DNA from: Paenibacillus castaneae
GTDB taxonomy: Bacteria > Bacillota > Bacilli > Paenibacillales > Paenibacillaceae
Reading direction: 5' to 3'
Assembly: GCF_002884445.1 (NCBI RefSeq)
Contig: NZ_KZ614144.1
Span: 2,711,441-2,775,440, forward strand
Length of the DNA: 64,000 nucleotides
This document shows, in pieces, positions 1 through 9,638 of the stretch; the first letter of the stretch is position 1, and each line of letters starts with the position of its first letter. Under the pieces are notes generated by a model that was not told the DNA's origin, did not search any database, and saw only the letters and a program-made list of their open reading frames with translations. The translations under genes and the position numbers were made by a program.

Positions 1-210
1 CGCTAGCCGATCTAGGAGGGAGGGGCTGGTGCCTTGCTCACGCCCGCGCTCAATATCAAGGTCATTTGCAGCAATAATAGCAGCCTGCTCGGCGAGCAGC
101 GCATCTGCCATATGTATAAGAGCGGTATTCTTCTGTTCTGTCGTCAATCGATTCATAATAGCTGAGGCCTTCTGAGCCAAAGTCGCTTTTTGTATCACTT
201 CACTGGTCAT
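1..210 (-). CDS. proA: Glutamate-5-semialdehyde dehydrogenase, N-terminal part (cut by window edge)
   Basis: Second enzyme of proline synthesis: NADPH-dependent reduction of glutamyl-5-phosphate to glutamate semialdehyde. Only the first 70 residues lie in the window, beginning MTSEVIQKATLAQKAS and continuing through the typical ProA N-terminal stretch ending DIERGREQGTSPSLLDRLA. The ATG at 210 follows a GGAGGAA ribosome site. It lies 17 bases after the proB stop, so proBA is one transcription unit under the upstream T-box. Confidence 0.93.
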   Translation of the reverse strand, partial: MTSEVIQKATLAQKASAIMNRLTTEQKNTALIHMADALLAEQAAIIAANDLDIERGREQGTSPSLLDRLA

Positions 211-227
211 TGATAAATTCCTCCTTA

Positions 228-1337
228 TTATTTCAATGATATCCATTCGTCCCGATGAATGACTTCAATGCGGGAAACGTCCACCCGACGTCTGACTTCC
301 TTCGTTGTTAAGCCTGCAACTGCTTGAATTTGCCATGCTGCATAATTAACAACACCTCGGCCAAGCGTTTCTCCAAGACGGTTCGTTACCTCGACGACAT
401 CACCTGGGTGAAACTCGCCTTCGGTATCGGTAACGCCAGCAGGTAGAAGGCTCTTGCCGCCTTCGAGTAAAGCTGTTACTGCGCCGTCATCTACAGAAAT
501 TCGTCCTTGCGGCATGGAATGGAAGCCAAGCCATTGCTTCTTCATCGGCAAGCTATTTCGTTTGGTGTCGAAATAGGTGCCTCTGCCGCTGCCTTCGACA
601 GCAAGCGCTAGATCGCCGTTCTGCTGTACTTTTCCGATAAATGCGTGAACGCCGCCGCGCATAGCGATACGAGCTGCCTCAATCTTTGAGCGCATTCCGC
701 CGGTTCCGACAGAAGAGCCGGCACCGCCTGCAAGCTTCATGATGTCCTCTGAAATTAAATCGACGCGATCGATCTTTACGGCTTGCGGATTTATGCGCGG
801 GTCTTCTGTATATAAGCCATCCATGTCCGTAATTATGACCAGCTTTGACGCTTTTGTCATAGCTGCAACGAGAGCGGAGAGGTTATCATTGTCTCCGAAT
901 TTGAGAACAAGCTCATCGGTTGCCACTGTGTCATTTTCATTAATGATAGGGATAACCCGAAGCCGAAGCAGCTCTTCAATGGTCATCAACGCATTCTGGA
1001 TACGACGGCGGTTAGAGAAATCAGCTCGTGTGAGCAAGATCTGCGCCGCAACAATACCATACTGGCTAAAGGCTTCTTCATAGGCTTGCATGAGAAGCGC
1101 CTGGCCGACCGCAGCTGCTGCTTGTTTCTCGTGAACAAGCTTAGGCCGCGCTGTATAACCGATTTGACGAAAACCAGCGGCAACAGCGCCTGATGTAACT
1201 AGCATGACGCTATCACCTTGTTGATGCAGGGAAGCTAGCTCAGCAGCGAAATATTGAATTCGTTCGCGGTTTAAGCCGCCCTCCTCGGACGTAAGCGAGC
1301 TGCTGCCAATTTTTACGACTACACGTTCTGACATCAT
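228..1337 (-). CDS. proB: Glutamate 5-kinase
   Basis: Catalyses ATP-dependent phosphorylation of glutamate, the first and feedback-controlled step of proline synthesis. The 369-residue product has an amino-acid-kinase domain (VVVKIGSSSLT near residue 7, NENDTVATDEL, FGDNDNLSALVA) and a C-terminal PUA domain (about residues 275-360). The start is placed at the double ATG at 1337/1334 behind AGGATGG. The frame stays open into the T-box leader, but that upstream part is leader RNA, not protein. It is followed by proA. Confidence 0.95.
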   Translation of the reverse strand: MMSERVVVKIGSSSLTSEEGGLNRERIQYFAAELASLHQQGDSVMLVTSGAVAAGFRQIGYTARPKLVHEKQAAAAVGQALLMQAYEEAFSQYGIVAAQILLTRADFSNRRRIQNALMTIEELLRLRVIPIINENDTVATDELVLKFGDNDNLSALVAAMTKASKLVIITDMDGLYTEDPRINPQAVKIDRVDLISEDIMKLAGGAGSSVGTGGMRSKIEAARIAMRGGVHAFIGKVQQNGDLALAVEGSGRGTYFDTKRNSLPMKKQWLGFHSMPQGRISVDDGAVTALLEGGKSLLPAGVTDTEGEFHPGDVVEVTNRLGETLGRGVVNYAAWQIQAVAGLTTKEVRRRVDVSRIEVIHRDEWISLK

Positions 1338-1371
1338 TAATCCCATCCTATGCTTGTTTCGTGACAACAAA

Positions 1372-1625
1372 AAAGACTTTCGTCCATAAAGGACGAAAGT
1401 CTTTGCTTCCGCGGTACCACCTTTGTTGATGATCATCACAAAGAAAATCACCCAGCTTAAGCCTATAACAGAAGGCGCTGTCCGGCTCATCGCCGACCGC
1501 TCGGAGGTAGGTTCAGCAAGCGGCCTTCGGTAAATTCTTACAGCCCATGGAATTTACTCTCTGATCGCGACCCTTCATGCTTACTAGTCCCGTCATCACG
1601 TTTCATGTTCAATTCTACTAAGCAT
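1372..1625 (-). promoter_or_regulatory. T-box leader of proBA, probably proline-specific
   Basis: On the minus strand the leader contains the T-box bulge AAGGTGGTACCGCGG (1409-1421 on plus is its complement), an AGAGAGTAAATTCC / GGAATTTAC-type stem I segment near 1545-1570, and a strong terminator hairpin (GACTTTCGTCC / GGACGAAAGTC plus T-run, 1372-1404) just before proB. A candidate specifier reads GAA-CCT-ACC near 1510, where CCU is a proline codon. T-boxes sense uncharged tRNA, here matching proline biosynthesis downstream. The 5' boundary is approximate. Confidence 0.9.
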
Positions 1626-1666
1626 AGCACGATCCCCAATTGCTGTAAAGCGAGGCAAACGCTTGA

Positions 1667-2863
1667 TTATGCTTTAAACAAATTAAGCTTGCCGATCCGT
1701 TCAACCGCTTCTTGAAGACGGTCTTCAGTCGTTAGCAGTCCTAGGCGCACAAAGCCTTCTCCATGCGTTCCGAAGCCTACACCTGGAGCGACAACAACAT
1801 CCGCTTCCTGCAGCAGCAAATCAGCAAATGACTCCGAGGTGTGTCCGGGTGCGACTGGCAGCCAGCAGAAGAAGGAACCGCCTGGCTTAGCTGCTTTCCA
1901 GCCGATCTTATCAAGTGCACTGTACAAGGCATTGCGTCTGCTTTCGTACATTGCATTTAGATCAGCAACGCATTGCTGCGATTCGGTTAAGGCGAGCGCG
2001 GCTGCTTCTTGAATGCCGCCAAACAAGCTGCAGTAATAGTGGTCCTGGATCAAGTTGATGAGCCTTACAATCTCAGCGTTCCCAAGTGCAAAGCCAACTC
2101 GCCAGCCAGCCATATTATACGTCTTGGACATGGTGTAAAACTCGACGCCAACTTCCTTCGCGCCTGGTGTTTGCAGGAAGCTGATCGGTTGATTGCCGTC
2201 AAATCCGATTGCTCCGTATGCAAAGTCACTTGCCACCACAATGCCGTGCTTGCGGGCATATTCAACCGTGTGCACATAGAATGCAGGATTTGCTACCGCA
2301 CCAGTTGGGTTGTTAGGATAGTTCATGAACATCAGCTTAGCCCGTTGTGCTATTTCCGGACTGATAGCTTCATAATCCGGCAAATAGCTGTTCGACTCGG
2401 TCAAAGGCATAAATGACATCTCTGCCCCTGCTAAAGCTACACCTGACCAGTAATCTGGATAGCCTGGATCAGGTACGAGACAGACATCGCCTGGATTAAG
2501 CAAACATTGGCTAATTTCTACAAGGCCGGTTTTTCCGCCAAATAAGATCGCAACTTCCGTTGCAGGGTCTAGATCTACGTTATAATCTTCTTTGTACCGC
2601 TTCGCTACTGCTTCCTTAAGAAAAGGATAGCCGCTGAAAGGTGGATATTTATGATACAAAGGATTGGCTGCAGCCTCCTGCAGCTTAGCAACAATATGGG
2701 GAGGGGTCGGCTGGTCCGGATTGCCTTGTCCCAAATTGATTACATCGCGTCCTTTGGCCGTCTGAGCATTCGCTTTGGCGACCAGCTTAGCAAAAAATTG
2801 CGTCGGAAGGATATTCATCCGATCTGCAGGTTGAATTAGATGTTGACCGATTTGCGTTTTCAT
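1667..2863 (-). CDS. mtnE: Methionine-salvage type pyridoxal-phosphate transaminase (MtnE-like)
   Basis: Class I/II aminotransferase of 398 residues. It closely resembles Bacillus MtnE (YkrV), which converts 4-methylthio-2-oxobutanoate to methionine with glutamine as preferred amino donor. Visible motifs are VINLGQGNPDQPTP near the N-terminus, NYPNNPTGA, SDFAYGAIGFDG, and the PLP lysine in YTMSKTYNMAGWRVGF. The start ATG at 2863 follows GGAGTG. An omega-amidase gene (mtnU) is read divergently about 0.7 kb away; in Bacillus the two belong to the same pathway. No S-box is visible in the short upstream gap. Confidence 0.85.
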   Translation of the reverse strand: MKTQIGQHLIQPADRMNILPTQFFAKLVAKANAQTAKGRDVINLGQGNPDQPTPPHIVAKLQEAAANPLYHKYPPFSGYPFLKEAVAKRYKEDYNVDLDPATEVAILFGGKTGLVEISQCLLNPGDVCLVPDPGYPDYWSGVALAGAEMSFMPLTESNSYLPDYEAISPEIAQRAKLMFMNYPNNPTGAVANPAFYVHTVEYARKHGIVVASDFAYGAIGFDGNQPISFLQTPGAKEVGVEFYTMSKTYNMAGWRVGFALGNAEIVRLINLIQDHYYCSLFGGIQEAAALALTESQQCVADLNAMYESRRNALYSALDKIGWKAAKPGGSFFCWLPVAPGHTSESFADLLLQEADVVVAPGVGFGTHGEGFVRLGLLTTEDRLQEAVERIGKLNLFKA

Positions 2864-2949
2864 ACTTTCACACTCCACATGACAAAATCGCTATTTATAG
2901 GCAATAGCTTTAATGTAGCATGAATAGGAGGGGAAGAGAAGGGGACTGC

Positions 2950-3411
2950 CTATGAAGCATTAACTCCCATCTTCTGAATAAATGGTTTTATATCCGCATT
3001 GAATAGAAATAAATACGGCCTGCGTTTATGGTCGAACATGAGCAGCAGTGGCGGCTTGTCCTTGCAGTAGAATAGAAAAAGATCATCGGATGTTACTGAA
3101 ATATCATTGTGTTTAATGGTTGCTTCCTTCTCCAGCGGCACTCGGAACACATAGCTGCAGCTTTCATCATTCGAAATTTGCGGAGCTAATCCGGTGACGG
3201 AGCCGATCCAAGCGGAAGCTTGTTCTTGAATAGAAGGGTCGTTAACAACTGTTTTTGTAACTTTACCGGCTGCAACGTCAAATACTTGCACCGGTTTGAG
3301 TGCAGTGTCGGAAGTAGAACTAGAAGCTGCTGGATGAGCGGAAATAGCCTGTGCGTACAAGAATAGAGAGCAGCAAGCTATGAGCATTGCAGTTAGTCGT
3401 TTCGGAATCAT
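2950..3411 (-). CDS. Exported protein of unknown function
   Basis: Product of 153 residues with a signal peptide (MIPKRLTAM, then a hydrophobic core ending AQAISAHP). The mature part is polar, with no domain I recognise. The ATG at 3411 is preferred because AAAGGAG lies 9 bases upstream; the earlier ATG at 3420 overlaps that site. It lies between the divergent mtnE and mtnU genes, same strand as mtnE. Confidence 0.75.
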   Translation of the reverse strand: MIPKRLTAMLIACCSLFLYAQAISAHPAASSSTSDTALKPVQVFDVAAGKVTKTVVNDPSIQEQASAWIGSVTGLAPQISNDESCSYVFRVPLEKEATIKHNDISVTSDDLFLFYCKDKPPLLLMFDHKRRPYLFLFNADIKPFIQKMGVNAS

Positions 3412-3535
3412 GACAGACATTCTCCTTTTTTATCGTAAAGTGGGAAAGGCTTCGTACTTACGGTTCCCATCTTGACACAGAACCATGAGACGGTATGATT
3501 AGGAAAAAATTAATTTATATTTGGAGGAAAAGCGA

Positions 3536-4336
3536 ATGAATAACAAATTGCGGCTTGCATTGCTGCAAATGCATATAGAAGCGGGTAATCCTGAGGCCAA
3601 TTTTGCGAAGCTAAATGAGATGCTGGAGGAAGCGGTTAACCAAGATGAGAAGCCGGATGTGATCATGTTCCCTGAAATGTGGAATACCGGCTACGCGCTG
3701 ACAGAAATTCAAACCATCGCAGATTCACATGGGGAGCGCACCCAATCCTTTTTGTCTGCTTTCAGCAGAAAGCATGGGGTTCATATCATTGGCGGATCTA
3801 TTGCAGAGGTGAAGGAAGGCGACGTGCTCAATACCATCTACGCCTTCGATCGCAGCGGAAATGTAGTTGCTGATTATTCAAAAATTCACTTATTCCGTTT
3901 AATGGAAGAGGAAAAATATTTAACAGCAGGAGACAAGCTTGGCAAGATCAATATAGAAGGCACAGAGGCCGGAATGATGATTTGTTATGATATCCGCTTC
4001 CCTGAGCTCGCCCGCAAGCTGGCACTGGATGGGGCAAAGCTGCTGTTTGTACCGGCAGAATGGCCGCATCCGCGCCTGCACCATTGGCGTACCCTGCTTA
4101 CAGCTCGTGCCATTGAGAATCAGATGTTCGTTATTGCCTGCAATCGTATGGGAACGAGCGGGAATTCTAATTTCTTCGGCCATTCCATGGTTCTTGATCC
4201 ATGGGGCGAGGTCGTTGCAGAAGCTGGCGAGGAAGAAACAATCCTATATGCAACAATCGATTTAGCGCTCGTTGATGCGGTTCGGTCGAAAATTCCGGTA
4301 TTTGAAGACCGCAGGCCTTCGATTTATAATGCCTAG
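3536..4336 (+). CDS. mtnU: Carbon-nitrogen hydrolase, omega-amidase type (MtnU-like)
   Basis: Nitrilase-superfamily protein of 266 residues. The catalytic triad is visible: Glu in MFPEMWNTGY, Lys in DYSKIHLFRLMEEEKY, and Cys in MICYDIRFPELAR. By analogy to Bacillus YkrU/MtnU it would hydrolyse alpha-ketoglutaramate, the by-product of a glutamine-using transaminase such as MtnE, which lies nearby. The ATG at 3536 follows GGAGGAAAA. The stop is 2 bases from the convergent LysR gene. Confidence 0.82.
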   Translation: MNNKLRLALLQMHIEAGNPEANFAKLNEMLEEAVNQDEKPDVIMFPEMWNTGYALTEIQTIADSHGERTQSFLSAFSRKHGVHIIGGSIAEVKEGDVLNTIYAFDRSGNVVADYSKIHLFRLMEEEKYLTAGDKLGKINIEGTEAGMMICYDIRFPELARKLALDGAKLLFVPAEWPHPRLHHWRTLLTARAIENQMFVIACNRMGTSGNSNFFGHSMVLDPWGEVVAEAGEEETILYATIDLALVDAVRSKIPVFEDRRPSIYNA

Positions 4337-4338
4337 CT

Positions 4339-5232
4339 TTATCTGAAGTTATTAACGGTTTTGTTCAAGGTCTGAATGAAAGCATCAGCTGCTTTGGATA
4401 AATATCTGCCCTTGCGGCTTGCAATAACGAGCGTTCTTGTCGGTTTAGTCGTCAAGGTCAAGTAGGTAGGTGTGAATTCAGAACCTTCTGCACGAGTTAG
4501 CATTTGCGGTACTAAAGCAATTCCCATGCCGGCTGCAACTAAGGATTGAACGGTTTCGATATTGCTGCTTTCGAATACGATTCGGGGCGAGAAGCCGGAT
4601 TGCTCACATAAGTCGACAGTAATTTGACGGAAGCCTTGTCCTCGTTTGAGTACAATGAAGGGCTCCTCCTGAAGCTCAGGAAGGTCGATCGAGCCTTCAC
4701 GCGAGGCAAGTGGATGCTGATTGGGAACAGCCAAGCAAATTTCTTCTTCCATAAAAGGCTCCCATGCCAGCGAGCTGTCTATAAGCGGGAGGGAGAGCAG
4801 ACTTATATCTGTACCGCCACTTGCGGTAAGCTGTTCCAGCTTGGCTGTTGTATCCTCCACGAGAACAATTTCGATTTGCGGATACTGAGCACCGAATACA
4901 GGCAATACAAGGGGCAATATATGTGATCCGGTAATCGGCAGCGTGCCAACTACGAGACGTCCGCGCCGCATCTGAGCCATATCATCCATTTCTTGCTTCA
5001 ACTGCTCGACGCCATCGAGTATTGCTTGCGATTTATTGACAAACACTTGGCCTGCTTGCGTTAATTCAACGGAATTGGTCGTTCGGCGGAACAGCAGCAC
5101 GCCAAGCTCCTGCTCCAGCTTCGAGAGCTGCTGGCTAAGGGAAGGTTGTGCAATATGCAGCTTCTCCGCTGCTCGTGAAAAGTTTTTTTCTAATGCGATC
5201 TGAATAACGTAATTGAGCTGTCTAAGTTCCAT
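4339..5232 (-). CDS. LysR-family transcriptional regulator
   Basis: A 297-residue LysR protein: N-terminal winged helix (MELRQLNYVIQIALEKNFSRAA, then LHIAQPSLSQQLSKLEQELG) and a periplasmic-binding-like effector domain. It is divergent from leuCD, with a good inverted repeat in the shared promoter, so control of leucine synthesis and of itself is the simplest inference. The effector is unknown. Confidence 0.9.
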   Translation of the reverse strand: MELRQLNYVIQIALEKNFSRAAEKLHIAQPSLSQQLSKLEQELGVLLFRRTTNSVELTQAGQVFVNKSQAILDGVEQLKQEMDDMAQMRRGRLVVGTLPITGSHILPLVLPVFGAQYPQIEIVLVEDTTAKLEQLTASGGTDISLLSLPLIDSSLAWEPFMEEEICLAVPNQHPLASREGSIDLPELQEEPFIVLKRGQGFRQITVDLCEQSGFSPRIVFESSNIETVQSLVAAGMGIALVPQMLTRAEGSEFTPTYLTLTTKPTRTLVIASRKGRYLSKAADAFIQTLNKTVNNFR

Positions 5233-5286
5233 GAGTAGGAGCTCCTTTATTGATAGAGTTGTAATATTATATTTCGTTATAGTTAT

Positions 5287-5307
5287 TATCTATAGACCTT
5301 ATAGATA
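5287..5307. promoter_or_regulatory. Candidate LysR operator between lysR and leuC
   Basis: Interrupted palindrome: arms TATCTATA and TATAGATA separated by 5 bases, containing a T-N11-A core typical of LysR sites. It lies 55 bases upstream of the lysR start and about 90 bases upstream of leuC in a very A+T-rich intergenic stretch. Confidence 0.6.
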
Positions 5308-5395
5308 TTATATCTTGGATCAATGAAGAAGGAAATGCTATAGTAGATTCAGTTAAGAAATGCAGAAGATTCAATGAAACGATGGGGTGAATTTA

Positions 5396-6811
5396 ATGGC
5401 GAAAAAAACAATGTTTGAGAAGATTTGGGACAATCACGTCATTCATCAAGAAGAAGGAAAACCAAGCGTTATTTATATCGACTTGCAGCTCGTGCATGAG
5501 GTTACGTCGCCGCAGGCTTTCGAAGGCTTGCGTCTATCTGGCCGTAAAGTCCGCCGTCCGGACCTAACGTTCGCAACGATGGATCATAACGTACCGACTA
5601 AGGATCGTTTCAATATTACGGATCCGATTTCCAAGCAGCAAATTGATACTCTAACTCAAAACTGTAAAGATTTCGGCGTTACGCTGTTTGATCTGGACAG
5701 TATTGATCAAGGTGTCGTTCACGTAATGGGGCCTGAGCTAGGACTTACTCATCCCGGCAAAACGATTGTTTGCGGAGACAGCCATACTTCAACTCACGGT
5801 GCTTTCGGCGCCTTGGCATTTGGTATCGGTACGAGCGAAGTAGAGCACGTTATGGCTACTCAATGCTTGCAGCAGTCGAAAGCAAAAACGCTTGAGGTTC
5901 GCTTCAACGGCAAACGTAAACCAGGCGTAACGGCAAAGGATCTTATTCTTGGCGTTATTGCGCAATACGGCACTGACTTTGCAACAGGCTACGTTATTGA
6001 ATTCACTGGTGAGGCTATTACAAGCTTGACTATGGAAGAGCGTATGACCGTTTGTAACATGTCCATTGAAGCGGGAGCTCGTGCCGGACTAATTGCACCG
6101 GACGAAACGACATTCAATTATCTCCGCGGCCGCCAATACTCGCCAGCTAACTTCGAGGAAGCGGTTGAGGCTTGGAAGCAGCTTACTACGGATGAAGGCG
6201 CAGAGTACGATACAGTTGTTCATTTCGATGTAGATGCTCTTATTCCGCAAGTAACTTGGGGAACTAGCCCGGGTATGGGAACAAACATTACAGCAAAAGT
6301 TCCATTCCCTGCTGACCTGCCTACTGAAAATGAGCGCAAAGCAGCTGAAGCTGCGCTAGAATATATGGATCTGAAGCCAGGTACGCCAATGAACGAAATC
6401 GAAATCGATTATGTATTTATTGGATCATGTACGAACGGCCGTATTGAAGACTTACGCGCTGCCGCTGAAATTGCTAGAGGCCACAAAGTAAGCGATCGTG
6501 TAACGGCAATTGTTGTTCCGGGCTCGGGACGTGTCAAAATTCAAGCTGAGAAGGAAGGCTTGGATAAAATTTTCACAGAAGCAGGATTCGAATGGCGCGA
6601 TGCAGGCTGCTCCATGTGCCTTGCTATGAACCCGGACGTTCTGAAGCCGGGCCAGCGCTGCGCATCCACTTCTAACCGTAACTTCGAAGGCCGTCAAGGC
6701 CGTGGTGGCCGTACGCATCTAGTATCGCCTGCAATGGCAGTAGCCGCAGCGGTAAAAGGCCACTTCTACGATGTACGCGATTGGGAAATTAAATCCGAAG
6801 TGTTGAACTAA
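5396..6811 (+). CDS. leuC: 3-isopropylmalate dehydratase large subunit
   Basis: Aconitase-superfamily [4Fe-4S] subunit of 471 residues that isomerises 2- to 3-isopropylmalate in leucine synthesis together with LeuD. Motifs include [14 protein letters not shown], the iron-sulfur cysteines in FIGSCTNGR and [12 protein letters not shown], and [13 protein letters not shown]. The ATG at 5396 follows GGGGTGA; a GTG three codons earlier sits inside that ribosome site and is unlikely. It is followed by leuD after 28 bases. Confidence 0.97.
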   Translation: MAKKTMFEKIWDNHVIHQEEGKPSVIYIDLQLVHEVTSPQAFEGLRLSGRKVRRPDLTFATMDHNVPTKDRFNITDPISKQQIDTLTQNCKDFGVTLFDLDSIDQGVVHVMGPELGLTHPGKTIVCGDSHTSTHGAFGALAFGIGTSEVEHVMATQCLQQSKAKTLEVRFNGKRKPGVTAKDLILGVIAQYGTDFATGYVIEFTGEAITSLTMEERMTVCNMSIEAGARAGLIAPDETTFNYLRGRQYSPANFEEAVEAWKQLTTDEGAEYDTVVHFDVDALIPQVTWGTSPGMGTNITAKVPFPADLPTENERKAAEAALEYMDLKPGTPMNEIEIDYVFIGSCTNGRIEDLRAAAEIARGHKVSDRVTAIVVPGSGRVKIQAEKEGLDKIFTEAGFEWRDAGCSMCLAMNPDVLKPGQRCASTSNRNFEGRQGRGGRTHLVSPAMAVAAAVKGHFYDVRDWEIKSEVLN

Positions 6812-6839
6812 TTGAACGTGAGAGAGGGGTATATAAGGT

Positions 6840-7439
6840 ATGGAACCGTTTAAACAATTTACAGGCATCGTCGCCCCGGTCGACCGGGTCAATGTCGACA
6901 CTGACGCCATTATTCCTAAACAATTTTTGAAGCGCATTGAGCGCAGCGGCTTTGGTCAATTTCTATTCTTCGAATGGCGTTTTCACGAGAATGGTGAAGT
7001 AAACGCAGAATTCGAACCAAACAAGCCGCGCTATGAAGGAGCATCTGTGCTCGTATCCCGTGCAAACTTTGGCTGCGGATCATCACGTGAGCATGCACCT
7101 TGGGCTATTCTTGATTATGGTTATAAAGTTATCATTGCACCGTCATATGCGGACATTTTCTATAACAACTGCTTCAAAAACGGCATTTTGCCTATTAAGC
7201 TTAGTGAAGAGCAAGTGGAAGAGATTTTCCAACGCACTGCGAAGCATGAGGGCTATAAGCTGAATGTTGATTTGGAAAACAAGCAGCTTACGGATGATCA
7301 TGGTTTAACTATTGCATTTGATCTTGATGAGCATCGCCGTCAGTTTTTGCTGCAAGGTCTTGACGATATCGGCTTGACGCTTCAGCATGAGGATAAAATT
7401 ACAGCTTACGAGAAAAAGCATGCGGCTCGTCTTGGCTAA
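6840..7439 (+). CDS. leuD: 3-isopropylmalate dehydratase small subunit
   Basis: Small (swivelling-domain) subunit of isopropylmalate isomerase, 199 residues, the usual length. It shows VDTDAIIPKQFLKRIER, FGCGSSREHAPWAI and SYADIFYNNCFKNGILP. It forms an operon with leuC and is followed by a strong terminator. Confidence 0.97.
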   Translation: MEPFKQFTGIVAPVDRVNVDTDAIIPKQFLKRIERSGFGQFLFFEWRFHENGEVNAEFEPNKPRYEGASVLVSRANFGCGSSREHAPWAILDYGYKVIIAPSYADIFYNNCFKNGILPIKLSEEQVEEIFQRTAKHEGYKLNVDLENKQLTDDHGLTIAFDLDEHRRQFLLQGLDDIGLTLQHEDKITAYEKKHAARLG

Positions 7440-7457
7440 TTTACACATTTAATAAGA

Positions 7458-7495
7458 GGACAGTCCAGCCGGCTACGGCGGATTGTCCTTTTTTT
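7458..7495 (+). terminator. Terminator after leuCD
   Basis: Hairpin GGACAGTCC..GCCG / CGGC..GGATTGTCC followed by seven T residues, 19 bases after the leuD stop. Confidence 0.9.
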
Positions 7496-7597
7496 CCTAT
7501 AAACGCAACTTTTTCTGACAAGCTGCGTCTATATTGACGTCTGTATTAGTCGAATGCACTCATTCGATGCGGGCAATATCAGTCATCGAGGTGGGAA

Positions 7598-9001
7598 ATG
7601 AAGAAATTTGTATCCATTATGTTGTTTATGTCGGTATTTTTCACGATGTTCACCGCTGTAGGACATGCTGCAGAGGTCGTCCCCAAGCTTTATTTGAATG
7701 GTCTGTTGTTAAAATCGGAAGTCGCTCCGCAAATTGTTAATAATTCAACAATTGTTCCGATGCGGACGATATCAGATGGATTGGGCTATCAAATTAGTTG
7801 GGACAACACAGCCAAAACGGCAACGGTCATTAATGGGAAGGACGTTATTAAGCTTAAGCTGAATGACAACAAAGCTCTTGTCAATGATCAATCCGTACTG
7901 ATGGATACGCCAATCATGGTTGTGAAAGGAAAGACGCTGGTTCCGCTGCGCTTTGTCGGCGAGCAGTTCGGACTAAACGTAGAGTGGAAGAACACGGAGA
8001 AGGAAGTACATATGTACGAGAAACCAGCCGTTTCTATTCCAGAAGAATCAAGCGGCACGATTACTGATTTTTCATTCGACGGCGCCAACAGCGTCACCAT
8101 TCGTTATGAAGGCACAGTGAAAACAAACAAACCGATGTATCTCGAAAATCCGAAACGGATCGTTTTTGATTTTCCGGCAACAAACTATTCGTCTAGCTTG
8201 TCCTCCTTATTCTTGAATGGACAAGTAGAGGTTTCCGTAACAGACAGCACGTATTTAACGGGCTATCGGTATTCCCTTTATTCCAAATCGCCTGACATTG
8301 CTCGGGTAGTGTTTCTAATCGGCGATGATACAGGCTATACATTGACGGAAAACTTAGGCGAATTCCGGCTGGATTTCATGTCTCTTTCCGAATTGCCTGG
8401 GGATGGGGATACTTCAGTGAAACCGCCAGTTATTACTGACCCGGTGACTCCGCCTGCTAACACAGGAATATTAAATGTTGTCATTGATCCAGGACACGGA
8501 GGATCTGATCCCGGTGCGAAAAGTATTTTGAATCGCTGGGAGAAGGAATTCACATTAAGCGTCGGATTGAAAATGAAGACTTTACTGGAGAAAGAGTCGA
8601 AAATCAAGGTTCATTTGACGAGAACAGGCGATACTTATCCAACTTTAGAAGAACGAGTTCAATTCGCGAATGCGCTTAAGGCTGACTTGTTTTTGTCTAT
8701 TCATGCTAATTCTGCCGCAGCCACAGTATCAGGCACAGAAACGTATTATTATCGCGACAACAGCTCTGCATTAGCTGGAATTATTCATAAGCATTTAATT
8801 TCTGCGACTAAGATTAAAGATCGCGGTGTTAAGACAGCCGCTTATAAGGTTATTAAAGATACGACTATGCCAGCCGTATTGATCGAAGCTGGTTTCCTAA
8901 CGAATACTTCAGATGCAACTATGCTTTATAATGATGCATCTCAAACGAAAATTGCGACAGCGTTGGTAGCAGGAATTAAAGAATTTTTAAAAGTAAATTA
9001 G
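7598..9001 (+). CDS. N-acetylmuramoyl-L-alanine amidase with copper-amine-oxidase-like and AMIN domains
   Basis: Secreted cell-wall hydrolase, 467 residues. Order: signal peptide (1-24), a copper-amine-oxidase N-terminal-like domain (about 28-145, with paired IVPMRTISDGLGY and LVPLRFVGEQFGL units), an AMIN-type beta domain (about 150-260), a proline/threonine linker, then an Amidase_3 catalytic domain (about 290-467). Zinc and catalytic residues are visible in VVIDPGHGGSDPGA, the Glu of RWEKEFTLS, FLSIHANSA and VLIEAGFLTN. It is followed after 19 bases by a lipoprotein gene. Confidence 0.93.
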   Translation: MKKFVSIMLFMSVFFTMFTAVGHAAEVVPKLYLNGLLLKSEVAPQIVNNSTIVPMRTISDGLGYQISWDNTAKTATVINGKDVIKLKLNDNKALVNDQSVLMDTPIMVVKGKTLVPLRFVGEQFGLNVEWKNTEKEVHMYEKPAVSIPEESSGTITDFSFDGANSVTIRYEGTVKTNKPMYLENPKRIVFDFPATNYSSSLSSLFLNGQVEVSVTDSTYLTGYRYSLYSKSPDIARVVFLIGDDTGYTLTENLGEFRLDFMSLSELPGDGDTSVKPPVITDPVTPPANTGILNVVIDPGHGGSDPGAKSILNRWEKEFTLSVGLKMKTLLEKESKIKVHLTRTGDTYPTLEERVQFANALKADLFLSIHANSAAATVSGTETYYYRDNSSALAGIIHKHLISATKIKDRGVKTAAYKVIKDTTMPAVLIEAGFLTNTSDATMLYNDASQTKIATALVAGIKEFLKVN

Positions 9002-9020
9002 AAGGCAGGTGTTCAGTGTA

Positions 9021-9557
9021 ATGAAAAAATTCAAAGCACAGGGGCTGCTTGCTGTTTTCGTTCTATCTGCAGCGATTGCGGGCTGTGGCGTGCAAGGAAA
9101 GCCTGGAAACCAAACGGGAAGCGCAATTAATGAGCCTTCACCATCTCCGGTAGCGACTGCGGCGCCAAAAGAACGCGAGGCTATTATATATCTAACCGAT
9201 ACAGAACTAGTTGAAACAGTAGAGAAATCAGTGAAGCTTACTTATGAAACGGATAAGGATCTTGTAGAGGCAGCGATCGCCGCGCTGCAGCAGGATGCTG
9301 GCGATCATACAGCATCTTTATGGCAGCCAATTGAAGTGAATTCGGTTGAGCTGGCTGATGGCAAGGTCACTCTGGATATCCATTTGCCGGATGAAGCAAG
9401 ACTTGGTGCTCCAGGTGAGCTATTCGTTATCGACACCCTTCAAAAAACATTGTTTCAATTCGAATTTGTACAAGCTATTGAATTGTTAGTTGATGGTGAA
9501 GAGACTGAAAGCTTGATGGGACATGTAGAGCTGGAACACCCAATGAAGAAACAATAA
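9021..9557 (+). CDS. GerMN-domain lipoprotein
   Basis: A 178-residue lipoprotein: lipobox in LSAAIAGCG near residue 23, a Pro/Ser/Ala linker, then a GerMN-like domain (IIYLTDTELVETVEK to VQAIELLVDGEETESLMG). GerMN proteins occur in the envelope and in spore formation. The ATG at 9021 follows GGCAGGTG; a GTG at 9009 overlaps that site. It is probably co-transcribed with the amidase. Confidence 0.85.
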   Translation: MKKFKAQGLLAVFVLSAAIAGCGVQGKPGNQTGSAINEPSPSPVATAAPKEREAIIYLTDTELVETVEKSVKLTYETDKDLVEAAIAALQQDAGDHTASLWQPIEVNSVELADGKVTLDIHLPDEARLGAPGELFVIDTLQKTLFQFEFVQAIELLVDGEETESLMGHVELEHPMKKQ

Positions 9558-9570
9558 GACAACGATCATG

Positions 9571-9620
9571 ATGACTTCAGAAGCGGTTATTTTTGCTGCT
9601 TTTGAAGTCATTAAAAAATT
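9571..9620 (+). terminator. Terminator between the GerMN gene and the SLH gene
   Basis: Hairpin with arms ATGACTTCA (9571-9579) and TGAAGTCAT (9603-9611), further extended inside by AAGC/GCTT, with A/T-rich flanks on both sides. Confidence 0.75.
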
Positions 9621-9638
9621 TCAGGGGGAAAATCATCT

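Noticed and set aside
1338..1490. N-terminal extension of proB through the T-box
   Set aside because: The open frame crosses the T-box bulge and terminator hairpin; the proper start is the ATG pair at 1337/1334 behind AGGATGG.
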